64,000 bases of DNA from Echinicola vietnamensis DSM 17526. Its GTDB lineage: Bacteria > Bacteroidota > Bacteroidia > Cytophagales > Cyclobacteriaceae. Below the pieces are notes generated by a model that was not told where the DNA came from, searched no databases, and saw only the letters and a list, made by a program, of their open reading frames with translations. The stretch lies in the NCBI RefSeq assembly GCF_000325705.1, contig NC_019904.1, positions 5,191,501 to 5,255,500 of the forward strand, written 5' to 3'. Below are positions 53,144 to 62,598 of the stretch, piece after piece; positions within the stretch are counted from its first letter, which is position 1; every line of letters begins with the position of its first letter. Position numbers and translations under genes: made by a program.

Positions 53144-54070
53144 CTACATCCGGACTTTTTTAGGCTCCCATAATTTCCCTGGATAAACACCTTTCTGGTG
53201 CATGAAATTCAGGGCTTCTTCCACGGTGACCTTGTCCTCGGGGTAGGTCACGCCAAACCAGGTCTTTCCTCCTTCCAATATCCTGACGGAAGCCTTGCTT
53301 TCGGCAATCAGGTCATTCACCACGGTAGGGATATAGAATTCCGCTTTACTATTGTCCTTGTTTTCTTCCAAGAAAACTTTCCATCGCTTTTCTGTTTCCG
53401 CAAAGAAGGATGGCTGAAATCCCCAGCAGTTCATGGAAACCGGAGTATTTTCACTGATTTCAAGAACGTCCTCACCCATGCGGCTAATGACCTTCTCTCC
53501 TTCCCGGGAGATCTTTTCACGTTCTGTCATCCCCGTAAGTTCTCCCTTATCATTGGCATCACAAACGCCACGGTTAACGGTGCCATGCTGAGAGAGGACA
53601 TTTTTAAGGGCATACCCCACCATGCAGTGCTGGTGATCCCCTTGGGGATGGGTCAGAAATTTCCCTAAACGATCAATAGCTTCTTTCCCGTAGAAATCAT
53701 CTGCATTGATGACCGCAAAAGGTTCTTCTATTACCTCTTTGGCACAGAGTACTGCATGTGCTGTACCGTAGGGTTTTGTTCGTTCAGGGTTTTGATAAGC
53801 TGCAGGTACCAGGCTGGTGAGGGATTGGATCACAAATTCGACCTGGATCAGATCATTTATCTTATCCAGAAAACGATCTTTTACCAAGTCAAGGATCTCC
53901 GCCCTTACGACAAACACTACCTTGCCGAATCCGGCCTGAATGGCATCGTAAATGGCGTATTCCAAAATGGTTTCGTTATTAGGGCCAAAGCCATCAATCT
54001 GCTTGTTCCCCCCATACCGCGAGCCCATACCCGCAGCCAATATCAAAAGGGCTGGTTTTGTTGTTTGCAT
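53144..54070 (-). CDS. Sugar nucleotidyltransferase
   Basis: A 308-residue NTP-transferase-family protein that would activate a sugar-1-phosphate. The nucleotide-binding loop LAAGMGSRYGGNKQIDGFGP (11-30) and the catalytic INADDFYGKEAI block (metal-binding Asp pair near 120) are clear, and RTKPYGTAHAVLCAKEVIEE is typical. Substrate cannot be read from sequence. It resembles RfbA-like proteins that Bacteroidota encode near polysaccharide genes. It is separated from the wecA-like gene by 247 bp containing a hairpin (54228-54259), so it has its own promoter. It closes the polysaccharide locus next to the ICE. Confidence 0.82.
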   Translation of the reverse strand: MQTTKPALLILAAGMGSRYGGNKQIDGFGPNNETILEYAIYDAIQAGFGKVVFVVRAEILDLVKDRFLDKINDLIQVEFVIQSLTSLVPAAYQNPERTKPYGTAHAVLCAKEVIEEPFAVINADDFYGKEAIDRLGKFLTHPQGDHQHCMVGYALKNVLSQHGTVNRGVCDANDKGELTGMTEREKISREGEKVISRMGEDVLEISENTPVSMNCWGFQPSFFAETEKRWKVFLEENKDNSKAEFYIPTVVNDLIAESKASVRILEGGKTWFGVTYPEDKVTVEEALNFMHQKGVYPGKLWEPKKVRM

Positions 54071-54227
54071 TATATGTTTTGTTTATTAGGGTCTGTTGTT
54101 GTCTGGTGTTGTATTGTGGAATCAAACAACTACTACACGCAGAACCACACTACTACAAGAGTATTGACAAAATAAAATTTCGAACTAAAACTTTATATTA
54201 TACAATTCATTGCCTGGAGGTAGGGCT

Positions 54228-54259
54228 AAGCAATCTCATATCCAAATATAAGATTGCTT
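54228..54259. other. Intergenic hairpin between wecA-like and nucleotidyltransferase genes
   Basis: AAGCAATCT / AGATTGCTT with inner ATAT / ATAT pairing forms an extended stem. No T-run follows on the minus strand, so termination is uncertain. It may be a pause or processing site. Confidence 0.5.
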
Positions 54260-54317
54260 CTTTGCTCGGATCTTCGCCATACGAACTTTTCGAGTAGGCA
54301 TCCCTTCCTTTGTTATA

Positions 54318-55472
54318 CTATTTTCCAATTTCTAATGAGGGGTTATCGCCTACTTTATTATACTCTTTTTGGATTTTCTGAACTGTATATGGAGATTTTG
54401 CAAGAACTCGTGGAGCGTTTTTTACTTTTTCCCTTACCCTTCTTAAGGTAAGGGCATTGAGCATACTTCCCATAGCCACAACAAGCAATACCACCCCTGG
54501 CAATAAAAAGATTTCCTGAACGTCTTTTAAGAATAATACTAAAATGATCAATCCGCACTTAATCCCTCCCAAAAAAAGCGCTACCTGATCATGCCGGTAT
54601 CCCATTCGTATCAAAAAGTGGTGTACATGGGATTTATCAGGCGCAAAAGGCGATTTCCCTTTTTTTAATCTCCGCACAAAAACCCGCAAGGTGTCATAAC
54701 AACAAATGACCAACATTATTAACCCTGCCGTAATAGGAGCCTGAAACTTATAAAACGAATAATCTGGTAATATTCCATTGTATTGAACAAAAATCAACAA
54801 AAAGACAGTGACAAAAAATCCTATGGGCAAGGAGCCGGTATCTCCCATAAATATCTTAGCGGGGTACCAATTATATACGAGAAAGGACAATAAACTTCCT
54901 GCCATCACTAAACAGATAACTCCTTCTGACATATGTTTAGTAGCCAAAAACCAGGCACCTAAAAAGCTACAAGAAATCAGCCCCAAGGTCCCAGCTAGCC
55001 CATCCAATCCATCAATTAAATTATATGCATTGGTGAGTCCTACAAAAAGAAAAATCGATAAACCATAACTTAACCAAAGCGGCAATTCTCCAATACCCAA
55101 CAACCCATAAAAACTCACTAATCTTACCTCACCAAGCACTACAACTAATGTAAATGCCAATAATTGTCCTATAAGTTTTTGTAGTGCAGACAACTCCTTC
55201 CAATCATCTAAGAATCCTATTAGAAATAACACTGCCATACTTACAAGCAAATATTGATACTTTCCTATGGGAATATGGGCTATATCAAGAACAATAATCA
55301 AGGCAAATGCAATCAATATCCCAATGCCTCCCATGGATGGAATAGCTGCTTTATGGATCTTTCTGCCCCCCGGCAAATCCATTAAATTGCTCTGCTTAAT
55401 CCACCTTATCAAAAAAGGGAAAATGATCAGTCCAATGCAAAAAGCCAATATACTGGAAAAAACAATATACAT
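54318..55472 (-). CDS. Undecaprenyl-phosphate sugar-1-phosphate transferase (MraY/WecA family)
   Basis: A 384-residue polytopic inner-membrane enzyme that would start a polysaccharide repeat unit by moving HexNAc-1-P from UDP to the lipid carrier. About eleven membrane helices are seen, with family motifs GGIGILIAFA, GFLDDWKELSA, TNAYNLIDGLDGLAG, KIFMGDTGSLPIGF and the C-terminal DKSHVHHFLIRMGYR (HxHH of the WecA branch). The last ~60 residues are a charged cytoplasmic tail. It is the last gene of the polysaccharide operon, 48 bp after the Wzi-like gene. Confidence 0.9.
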   Translation of the reverse strand: MYIVFSSILAFCIGLIIFPFLIRWIKQSNLMDLPGGRKIHKAAIPSMGGIGILIAFALIIVLDIAHIPIGKYQYLLVSMAVLFLIGFLDDWKELSALQKLIGQLLAFTLVVVLGEVRLVSFYGLLGIGELPLWLSYGLSIFLFVGLTNAYNLIDGLDGLAGTLGLISCSFLGAWFLATKHMSEGVICLVMAGSLLSFLVYNWYPAKIFMGDTGSLPIGFFVTVFLLIFVQYNGILPDYSFYKFQAPITAGLIMLVICCYDTLRVFVRRLKKGKSPFAPDKSHVHHFLIRMGYRHDQVALFLGGIKCGLIILVLFLKDVQEIFLLPGVVLLVVAMGSMLNALTLRRVREKVKNAPRVLAKSPYTVQKIQKEYNKVGDNPSLEIGK

Positions 55473-55520
55473 AATTATCTAACTAAACAATCAAAGTATT
55501 ATCCTATCTAATAAAGGTCG

Positions 55521-57227
55521 CTATTTTAACAAATAAATCAAATGCGCTTGTGCAAACACACTGAACTTATCTTTTCCCACAGGAAACTCTTCCGTGCTTG
55601 CCGGGTCTAGTTGCCACTGGTAATTCAAGCCATTGATCATTTGTAAACGGGAACTCAGTAAAAACCGATCCCATTGGTAGTCGAACAAGAATCCTAGCGA
55701 TAAATCTACCCACGGTTGCTTTTCTTCTTGCATCCCTAATCCTAGATAATAAACATCTTGATGATTAGCTATTCTTTCAAAAAGAAGCCCAAACTTATTA
55801 AGATCCTCTATTAATGAAATTTCAATATTCTGGGAATTACTGCCTGTTCCAATACCACCACCAAGAGGTTGGCCATTATTAACAAAACCTCTAAGCTGAT
55901 AATGAGTACTCCATGCCCCTCCACTACTATTTTTATACCTAATCAATCCATTAATAGATCCCTGTTGCTGTAACATTTCACCACGCACCTGTAAAAATTT
56001 ATTTTTGACTGGTAAACTAAATAATTTTTTAAACCCTAATAAATAAGCTCGTGCATGCTCAGGGTTTAATATAAACTCCCTCCAATTATATGCATGATCA
56101 CGACGTCCAAACTCAAAATAAATTTCAGCTTTAGCTTTGCTTAAATTATATCGTCCAAAGATTGAAATTTGTTGATCTTGGCGTCTACCATCATATTCAA
56201 CACTATTCCCCCCCTCAAATAATTTGTTTTTGGTGAAAGTCTCAAAAATGGGGAAATAATACTTAAAAGATCCGTCATTATCCTCGAAATATTGCTGATA
56301 TGTTCTTGTAAAACCGAGAAACAAGCCTGGTATCCATTTAGGATTATAACTAATCATTATACCATTTAGGTATTTATCATCATTAGGTAGCGGATCATAA
56401 TATTTATCATTTAACTCATTTATCTGAGAAGGTTCGGTACCGCTATTAGTTAATTTCCCCATTAAAATTTGTCCTTCAAAATTCCCAACCAAAGTTTTGG
56501 CTGGTTTAGTTGTATTAAAGGTTAGGTGTGGAAACCCATCTGCATTATTGGAAAAAATTAAAGCGTTAAACTGTCCTGGTCCCCACCAAATATTTTGTGA
56601 GGCTACTCCAACCTCAAAAGCCCCATAGTTCAATGAAATTTTTGATTGCCCTAATCCAAATTTAGAATAACCTATTTTTCCAATACGCTCCGGTGTATCC
56701 CCTAGATTCCAATTTATATATCTTGCCTTGTAAAATGCATCTGAATACCCAATTGGAAGGCCATCATATTTTTTGTTTTCCGCAAAAACGAATTCAGGAT
56801 ATAGCTGAACACTTAAAAATTTAAATTTTAAAAATACTCCTGCTGAAAATAAATTCTGAAATCCAACACTTGGAATCATAACTCCATCTCCATATCCATA
56901 AGGTCTTTTTGAAGTAAATTTTATTGAATTCCTTATTGGTAATACAAATAAATATTTCCCTTTTAATTCCTTTTCATTATTCAGGTAATTGCTACTTCCA
57001 AATTGAAACAAGTCATAATTTTCTTTACTCTTACTATCTCTTTTTATAGGCATTTGAATTGGTCGCAAATTAAAACTATAAGACGAATCAAATTTACTGC
57101 TTAGTTGATGCCTTCTTATAGCTTCTTCAAAAATAGGATACCCACTAGGGATACCCTGCCCCTTTAACTTAATGTTTATGAACAAACAGAATATTGCAAA
57201 AAACAAGAGTTGTTTACCTTTCATCAC
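55521..57227 (-). CDS. Capsule assembly protein, Wzi-like outer-membrane barrel
   Basis: A 568-residue exported protein with a signal peptide (MMKGKQLLFFAIFCLFINIK). The block VASQNIWWGPGQFNALIFSN, NNADGFPHLTF, and repeated beta-strand pattern through an aromatic C-terminus (FAQAHLIYLLK) fit the Wzi family of surface-polysaccharide anchoring barrels. Family length is usually 450-560. It follows the unrecognised exported protein by 5 bp, so both are probably outside the inner membrane and linked in function. Confidence 0.82.
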   Translation of the reverse strand: MMKGKQLLFFAIFCLFINIKLKGQGIPSGYPIFEEAIRRHQLSSKFDSSYSFNLRPIQMPIKRDSKSKENYDLFQFGSSNYLNNEKELKGKYLFVLPIRNSIKFTSKRPYGYGDGVMIPSVGFQNLFSAGVFLKFKFLSVQLYPEFVFAENKKYDGLPIGYSDAFYKARYINWNLGDTPERIGKIGYSKFGLGQSKISLNYGAFEVGVASQNIWWGPGQFNALIFSNNADGFPHLTFNTTKPAKTLVGNFEGQILMGKLTNSGTEPSQINELNDKYYDPLPNDDKYLNGIMISYNPKWIPGLFLGFTRTYQQYFEDNDGSFKYYFPIFETFTKNKLFEGGNSVEYDGRRQDQQISIFGRYNLSKAKAEIYFEFGRRDHAYNWREFILNPEHARAYLLGFKKLFSLPVKNKFLQVRGEMLQQQGSINGLIRYKNSSGGAWSTHYQLRGFVNNGQPLGGGIGTGSNSQNIEISLIEDLNKFGLLFERIANHQDVYYLGLGMQEEKQPWVDLSLGFLFDYQWDRFLLSSRLQMINGLNYQWQLDPASTEEFPVGKDKFSVFAQAHLIYLLK

Positions 57228-57232
57228 ACAAA

Positions 57233-58537
57233 TTATAAATCAACCAAATCTTTATAGACTTTGAGCATAATAGGATTAGGTGAAAATTTTTTTAATTGTA
57301 TTGAGGTATATTCAGGAAAGTTATTAGAAATTTCTCCATAAACTTTGTAAATACGCTCATCATTCAACAATTTCCACCAGCCCCAGTAAATATGTAAGCA
57401 ATTCGTATAAGGAGTATATCCAGAAGACTTTCCCTTGAAGCGATAACGAAAAACACCATTGTTTCCATCCATAAAATTATTAAACTGAATCAAATCATTC
57501 TTGTTTTTAGGATAAACAACAACTTTTTCAATAAATTGATTTGACAGTCCCTCTATAAGACGATCAACATACCTTCTTTGTGGAGAATCCTCCCTTAAAA
57601 TAGATTTTAATGTAACTAAAAATGCTGGAAATCTTGAAAAATGAGAAGCGTCCCAAGAAATCCCAGAAACTTTATTCACTTCGATATTTGCTGTGATCTG
57701 TTTGTTGCCAGCATATTTATAATCACGATGTTCTGAAAATGCTCCTGGTTGAAAAACCCATCTTTTCTCATCTAAAAATTCCACCTTTCTTTTAAAAACT
57801 TCAAAAAAGTAGTATACTATTTCAGTTAATTCATCACTTACCTCATTTTGATAAATCAATTCACAAGCAGCCAAATTAGTACCAATAGCCATCAAAAAAA
57901 GATCCTGATCGACAATTGCACCATGAAATCTTTCTTCCTTTTTAAAATCATTTAACTCATGATCTAATAAATATGCAACTCTACTTCTTTTTCCCTTATA
58001 ACCAAACGGTTCAGCTTCCCAATTATTTCCAACATCCTCTATCCAAAAATCTAATATATAACCTTTTATGATTTTATATATTTCATTCAATCTGACCTTC
58101 TCTTCCTTATTACCCAAATGACATTTATATTTCAAATAATTTGATACCAAATAGAAATATGTCAATTCATTTAGTCTGTCATTACCTAATGAACTTATTA
58201 AATGGGACAGCTTACTTTCACTAAATAAGGTATCATATTGACTAATGACGTCCATCCTCTTTTCCTTAAAGGCAATAATTAAGGGTAAATATATCTCATG
58301 AGCTACTCCATAATAAGCTATATTGGATTCATTAGAATTTAGTTTAATTAAATATTTAGTTAAACTATTAAAATCACAATTTGAACTTCTATAATCAGGT
58401 AAACTGAATTTAAAGTTTTTCTTAAACTCATTTAAATTTGGGTTGAACAATTTATAATCTAGTGTTTGTCCACTACATTGCCCCCCACTTAAAAGAATCA
58501 ACAGAAATATGGACGTTTTAAAAAGATGTCTATTCAC
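57233..58537 (-). CDS. Exported protein of unknown function in the polysaccharide operon
   Basis: A 434-residue protein with a lipoprotein-like start (LFKTSIFLLILLSGGQCSGQ, Cys near residue 22). The sequence is largely helical with aromatic-rich stretches (RKVEFLDEKRWVFQPGAFSE, NCLHIYWGWWKLLNDERIY). The layout and the YYGVAHEIYLPLIIAF and AFSEHRDYKYAGNKQ blocks are loosely like alpha/alpha-toroid polysaccharide lyases, but I see no decisive catalytic motif and make no function call. Wzi-like and epimerase genes flank it at 5 and 17 bp. It could trim or modify the exported polysaccharide (inference). Confidence 0.7.
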   Translation of the reverse strand: MNRHLFKTSIFLLILLSGGQCSGQTLDYKLFNPNLNEFKKNFKFSLPDYRSSNCDFNSLTKYLIKLNSNESNIAYYGVAHEIYLPLIIAFKEKRMDVISQYDTLFSESKLSHLISSLGNDRLNELTYFYLVSNYLKYKCHLGNKEEKVRLNEIYKIIKGYILDFWIEDVGNNWEAEPFGYKGKRSRVAYLLDHELNDFKKEERFHGAIVDQDLFLMAIGTNLAACELIYQNEVSDELTEIVYYFFEVFKRKVEFLDEKRWVFQPGAFSEHRDYKYAGNKQITANIEVNKVSGISWDASHFSRFPAFLVTLKSILREDSPQRRYVDRLIEGLSNQFIEKVVVYPKNKNDLIQFNNFMDGNNGVFRYRFKGKSSGYTPYTNCLHIYWGWWKLLNDERIYKVYGEISNNFPEYTSIQLKKFSPNPIMLKVYKDLVDL

Positions 58538-58554
58538 TTTTAACTAAATCTTTT

Positions 58555-59535
58555 CTATTCGGTAAAAAACACCTCTCCCTTTTTTCGGTCTACGAATTCA
58601 TATTTAATTGTTTGTGATAGACCTTCTTCAATGGATACCGGAGCTTCAAACCCTGATTTAACAATACTAGTATTAAAACTTGTATTAGAGCAAAACTTTT
58701 TCACTCGAATTGAGCTAATAGGAAGTTTTTTACCTGAAATTTTCGCTCCTAAATCTAATATTTTCCCCATTCCATATCCAATTGAATAGGGAATTCTAAT
58801 TCCCACCTTTTCTTCTTTTCCTAATGCTTTAAATACTTTTTTCACCAAAGTATTCATGGTAAAATCAGGTTTATCAATATAATTATATATATGAATTCCA
58901 GATTTAAAATCAAGAGAGTATTCAAGAAAAGCTGCAACATTCTCTACATAGGCCATCGATTTAACATTTTCTCCATTACCCACCATCATAAATTTGCCTG
59001 ATGCAATTTGTTTAAGTAAGTTATAAACATTCCCTCTGTTTTGCTCACCAAATACCACCGTCGGTCTAACAATTACCAAAGTTCTATTTTGAGAATCTCT
59101 CTTTTGCCATTCCTTATAAACTTGTTCTGCTAGATATTTTGTCCTTCCATAATCATTAAAGTAATTTATATCACCAGATTCATCTGTTCCAATGGGAGCA
59201 AAGCCATACACAGCTACAGAACTTGTAAAAATTATACGATTTATTCCCTTTTCTTCTGCAACTTCGCAAACTCTCTTTGCTCCTTCTACATTTACTTCAT
59301 CATATAGCGAAAGAGGTGTTACATCATCCCTGTGTTCTGCTGCTAAATTAATTATTACATCCCCTTGAATAGCTTTGGACAAAACATCAAATTCTCTTAC
59401 ATCTGAGTATTTCCATAAATCTGGAAATGTTCCACTTGACCTTTTGTCAATGATTACTATATCTTTTCCCGATGATATTAGTCTATTTGATAACCTAGTC
59501 CCTATAAATCCAGAACCACCTATTATTGAAATCAT
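58555..59535 (-). CDS. NAD-dependent sugar epimerase/dehydratase
   Basis: A 326-residue extended short-chain dehydrogenase acting on a nucleotide sugar. The Rossmann motif IIGGSGFIGTRL is at the N-terminus, the active-site Ser/Thr lies in IIFTSSVAVYGFAP and the catalytic pair is YGRTKYLAE (Tyr-x3-Lys). DESGDINYFNDYGRTKYLAE is typical of the epimerase branch. The exact sugar is not readable. It overlaps the GT2 gene by 4 bp. Confidence 0.85.
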   Translation of the reverse strand: MISIIGGSGFIGTRLSNRLISSGKDIVIIDKRSSGTFPDLWKYSDVREFDVLSKAIQGDVIINLAAEHRDDVTPLSLYDEVNVEGAKRVCEVAEEKGINRIIFTSSVAVYGFAPIGTDESGDINYFNDYGRTKYLAEQVYKEWQKRDSQNRTLVIVRPTVVFGEQNRGNVYNLLKQIASGKFMMVGNGENVKSMAYVENVAAFLEYSLDFKSGIHIYNYIDKPDFTMNTLVKKVFKALGKEEKVGIRIPYSIGYGMGKILDLGAKISGKKLPISSIRVKKFCSNTSFNTSIVKSGFEAPVSIEEGLSQTIKYEFVDRKKGEVFFTE

Positions 59536-60266
59536 TTTCTAAATTTATTTAAAATATTCTTACACAAATAATATACAGATCTTGTAAAACTTAATTTTTC
59601 AACATTCCTAAACAACTCCCAGTTATATCTAATTAATTTAATTTTGTTACTAGAAACAGAACTGGATCTAATAGTGTATTCTGCTAGGACTTCATTTATA
59701 CAGTAAGCATATTTAACCTTTTTCAATAAATTTAACCAAAGCCCATAATCTTGTCGTTTTAGGATGTTTGGCATATAAACCTTTCCAACCTTATGTGAGT
59801 CATATACAGCAGTTAAACAACCAATATAATTGGACTCGAGCATTTTTTTATAATCTACTTTTATTGGAGGTATTTTTTCACCCAAATATTTTCCATTTTC
59901 ATTTACCATCTTATAACATGTATATGAAAAAGGTATATCTTCGTTGTGCATAAATGAAATTTGTTTTTCCAACTTTTGAGATGTCCATCTATCATCACTA
60001 TCTAAAAAAGCAATAAAACGCCCATTTGCCATTTCTATTGCTTTATTTCTGCTGATAGCTGGCCCACAATTTTCCTCATTTCTAAAGAAATTAATTCTTT
60101 TATCATTTTTGGCAAAAGACTTCACAATTTCTGGACCTTTATCCTGAGAACCATCATCTACTATTATCATTTCCCAATCGGTATAAGTTTGGGAAATCAC
60201 TGACTCAATTGTCTCAGAAATAAAGTTCTCACCATTGAATAATGGTGTTATAATAGACACTTTCAT
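59532..60266 (-). CDS. Glycosyltransferase family 2
   Basis: A 244-residue GT-A-fold transferase: SIITPLFNGENFISETIESV, then WEMIIVDDGSQDKGPEIV and the metal-binding FIAFLDSDDRW. The C-terminus (LSFTRSVYYLCKNILNKFRK) is basic and may associate with the membrane. It adds one sugar of the repeat unit in the cytoplasm. Its stop overlaps the epimerase start by 4 bp, and the GT4 gene lies 5 bp upstream. Confidence 0.9.
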   Translation of the reverse strand: MKVSIITPLFNGENFISETIESVISQTYTDWEMIIVDDGSQDKGPEIVKSFAKNDKRINFFRNEENCGPAISRNKAIEMANGRFIAFLDSDDRWTSQKLEKQISFMHNEDIPFSYTCYKMVNENGKYLGEKIPPIKVDYKKMLESNYIGCLTAVYDSHKVGKVYMPNILKRQDYGLWLNLLKKVKYAYCINEVLAEYTIRSSSVSSNKIKLIRYNWELFRNVEKLSFTRSVYYLCKNILNKFRK

Positions 60267-60271
60267 AATAT

Positions 60272-61462
60272 TTAATAAAAGTTAACTTGACGATTTACAA
60301 AAGAATCCCATGAATATTCTCTAGATGCTTCAACAATAGATTCTCTTATTTGATTTTTTTCACCTTTTATTACCTCAATAGCCCTTGCGTAATCTTTTGC
60401 AGCGAATCCATTACTAACTACTCCAACCTTTGAACTCTCAACATAATATTGTAGTTGTCCTCCAGGAGAAACAACTACAGGTAAACCATAGGTCCGCGCA
60501 TCACTAACGGGACCACTTGCTGAAGGGAATGTTTTAGAATGACACGATAACAGTACATCAGAAATAGAAAAATATTCCTCGAATTTATTTTTTTGCAAAA
60601 AGCCTAAATCAGTAACTACCTTATGGCCTACCTTATATTTATCAATCAAATAATCAATGTCTGACAGGGAATAATCAGTCGGATTACCTGCAATTAGTAA
60701 ACAATATTCTTCAGAAAGTAAACTAATGGTTTCTAGGGCTATTTCAATTCTTTTATCTCTTCTGATCATTCCAATGAATAATACCAAAGTTTTATCCTTT
60801 GGTATTCTAAGATTTTCTCTTATCAAACTTTTAGAAGATAGATTCTTATATACTTGGCTAGGGTAATTTAATGCTAAAATTCTTTCGGAGACAGAAGGAA
60901 ATGATTTCTGTAACCTATCCTTTATCCAATCCCCATGACATATTACTCCATTAACTTTATTAAAGCTCCGATTTAACAATTTTCTAATACATGATTTATA
61001 AATGGAACCAAAAGTAAAACTATTAAAGTAAAAGTCAGAAGCATGTAGTGTAATATAAATTTTTCCTTCCTCATTTATTGAATTCAAAAAACTTAAAAGT
61101 GAAATATATTCAGAATCCAAAATATGAATAATGTCAAAATCTGATTTTTTAATTAAAGATATCAAGTCTTTATAGATAGATAAACTATCTCTAACTCTCG
61201 CTCCCCCTCTAATTACTTGCGATAATTTTCCATATTTCTTATACTTCTCCCTTTCAATTGCACCATATCCATATCTACTTTTATAAACAGTTATCTCTGA
61301 AGACAATTCCTTTTGTAAATCTGTATCTGAAGGAACAAACACTGAAACATTAGAACTTTTTGAAGTTAAATTAGCAATATTTGTCAAATATTCTCTTCCA
61401 TGCCCTTTATTACTGACAACAAAACTGACTAACAATATATTCTTTGACATCACATTACTCAT
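60272..61462 (-). CDS. Glycosyltransferase family 4 (second)
   Basis: A GT-B-fold transferase of ~396 residues. The frame extends to 61501, but that start lies inside the upstream gene (stop 61467), so I prefer the ATG at 61462. Seen: the N-terminal Rossmann start (MSKNILLVSFVVSNKGHGRE), the donor domain LVLFIGMIRRDKRIEIALET and FSISDVLLSCHSKTFPSASG, with DARTYGLPVVVSPGGQLQYY where the usual EPFGLVxxE pattern would be. The acidic nucleotide-contact Glu is replaced in the canonical position, so activity or donor choice may differ. Confidence 0.83.
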   Translation of the reverse strand: MSNVMSKNILLVSFVVSNKGHGREYLTNIANLTSKSSNVSVFVPSDTDLQKELSSEITVYKSRYGYGAIEREKYKKYGKLSQVIRGGARVRDSLSIYKDLISLIKKSDFDIIHILDSEYISLLSFLNSINEEGKIYITLHASDFYFNSFTFGSIYKSCIRKLLNRSFNKVNGVICHGDWIKDRLQKSFPSVSERILALNYPSQVYKNLSSKSLIRENLRIPKDKTLVLFIGMIRRDKRIEIALETISLLSEEYCLLIAGNPTDYSLSDIDYLIDKYKVGHKVVTDLGFLQKNKFEEYFSISDVLLSCHSKTFPSASGPVSDARTYGLPVVVSPGGQLQYYVESSKVGVVSNGFAAKDYARAIEVIKGEKNQIRESIVEASREYSWDSFVNRQVNFY

Positions 61463-61466
61463 CTTA

Positions 61467-62591
61467 CTATTCTTTAATGCTCTTGTTATATATACTAACA
61501 ACTCTACCTGCTACCTTTCCAATACTAAAACGTTTTGAAACATTGACGGTATTAGTAGAAAACGAGCTGAAATTGTTAGCAACTTCTTCCATCGCTGATT
61601 TAATCGAATAAATACTATCTGCTTCTACACTTATACCTATCATATCTTCTTTATTAAAAAAGCCATCAACACCTTCATTTTTTGTATATATAATTGGACA
61701 TCCCTGACTCAGTGCTTCAATATAAACCAAACCAAAAGACTCCCTTTTTGAAGGTAAAACGAACACATGACATCTTTTATAAATATTAATTAGTTCCTCA
61801 AAGTCATTTATCCTATCCAGTAATTTAACATTTGGATCCAAGGAATACTTACTTTTTAATTTAATTTCAAATTTTGAAAGATTCTCAAAACCAACAATAT
61901 ACAGGTCACCTTTATTTTTTATATTTACTGAATTATAAGCTTCAATTAATTTATCAAAATTCTTTCCTGGCACTATCCTTCCTACACTTAAAAAATTGAT
62001 CCGACTTGTATCTTTCTCCAAATTGTCATTATTTTGTAACCATTTACTTTTTAATCCACTAGGAACGACTTCAATTTTATGTACAATTTTATCTGATTCA
62101 TTTTTAGGCAACAAATCCAGCAATTTTAACTTATAGGAAGGAGATAAAACTATAATTTTCTTGGCGCTTTTGAGTATTTCATAGGCCACTCCTCGTAAGT
62201 CAATCCTCCATTTGTAAATACTATTTATATCAGAATTCCTAACTGTAATGACATATGGAATATTAAACTTCTTAAATATCTCATAAGCAACACCACCATC
62301 AACAAACCAAGTATGTGCATGTATTAATTTTAATTTATTATAATCAACACTGATGCTCTCTAACGACTTATTTATCCTACTTCTATAATTTATTCTATCA
62401 AAAGGATTCCACGATGGGCTATAGAATATTTCTCCTTGTTGTAAACAAACAAAATTCTTTTTATTCCAATCTTCATATCTCGACTTTAACATAGGGACAT
62501 GAATATGTTGTTCATAAACCTTATCTATTTCACTGAATAGTATTCCATGGATAACATTACTGGGATAATACGAACATATCTGAAGTATCAT
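61467..62591 (-). CDS. Glycosyltransferase family 4 (first)
   Basis: A 374-residue GT4 enzyme. N-terminal domain MILQICSYYPSNVIHGILFS with LIHAHTWFVDGGVAYE, then the donor-binding domain INFLSVGRIVPGKNFDKLIE, VFVLPSKRESFGLVYIEALS and GCPIIYTKNEGVDG, with a canonical E-S-F-G-L-x4-E motif. It lies 7 bp after the flippase gene, so the two are co-translated. Confidence 0.9.
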   Translation of the reverse strand: MILQICSYYPSNVIHGILFSEIDKVYEQHIHVPMLKSRYEDWNKKNFVCLQQGEIFYSPSWNPFDRINYRSRINKSLESISVDYNKLKLIHAHTWFVDGGVAYEIFKKFNIPYVITVRNSDINSIYKWRIDLRGVAYEILKSAKKIIVLSPSYKLKLLDLLPKNESDKIVHKIEVVPSGLKSKWLQNNDNLEKDTSRINFLSVGRIVPGKNFDKLIEAYNSVNIKNKGDLYIVGFENLSKFEIKLKSKYSLDPNVKLLDRINDFEELINIYKRCHVFVLPSKRESFGLVYIEALSQGCPIIYTKNEGVDGFFNKEDMIGISVEADSIYSIKSAMEEVANNFSSFSTNTVNVSKRFSIGKVAGRVVSIYNKSIKE

Positions 62592-62598
62592 ATTTTTT

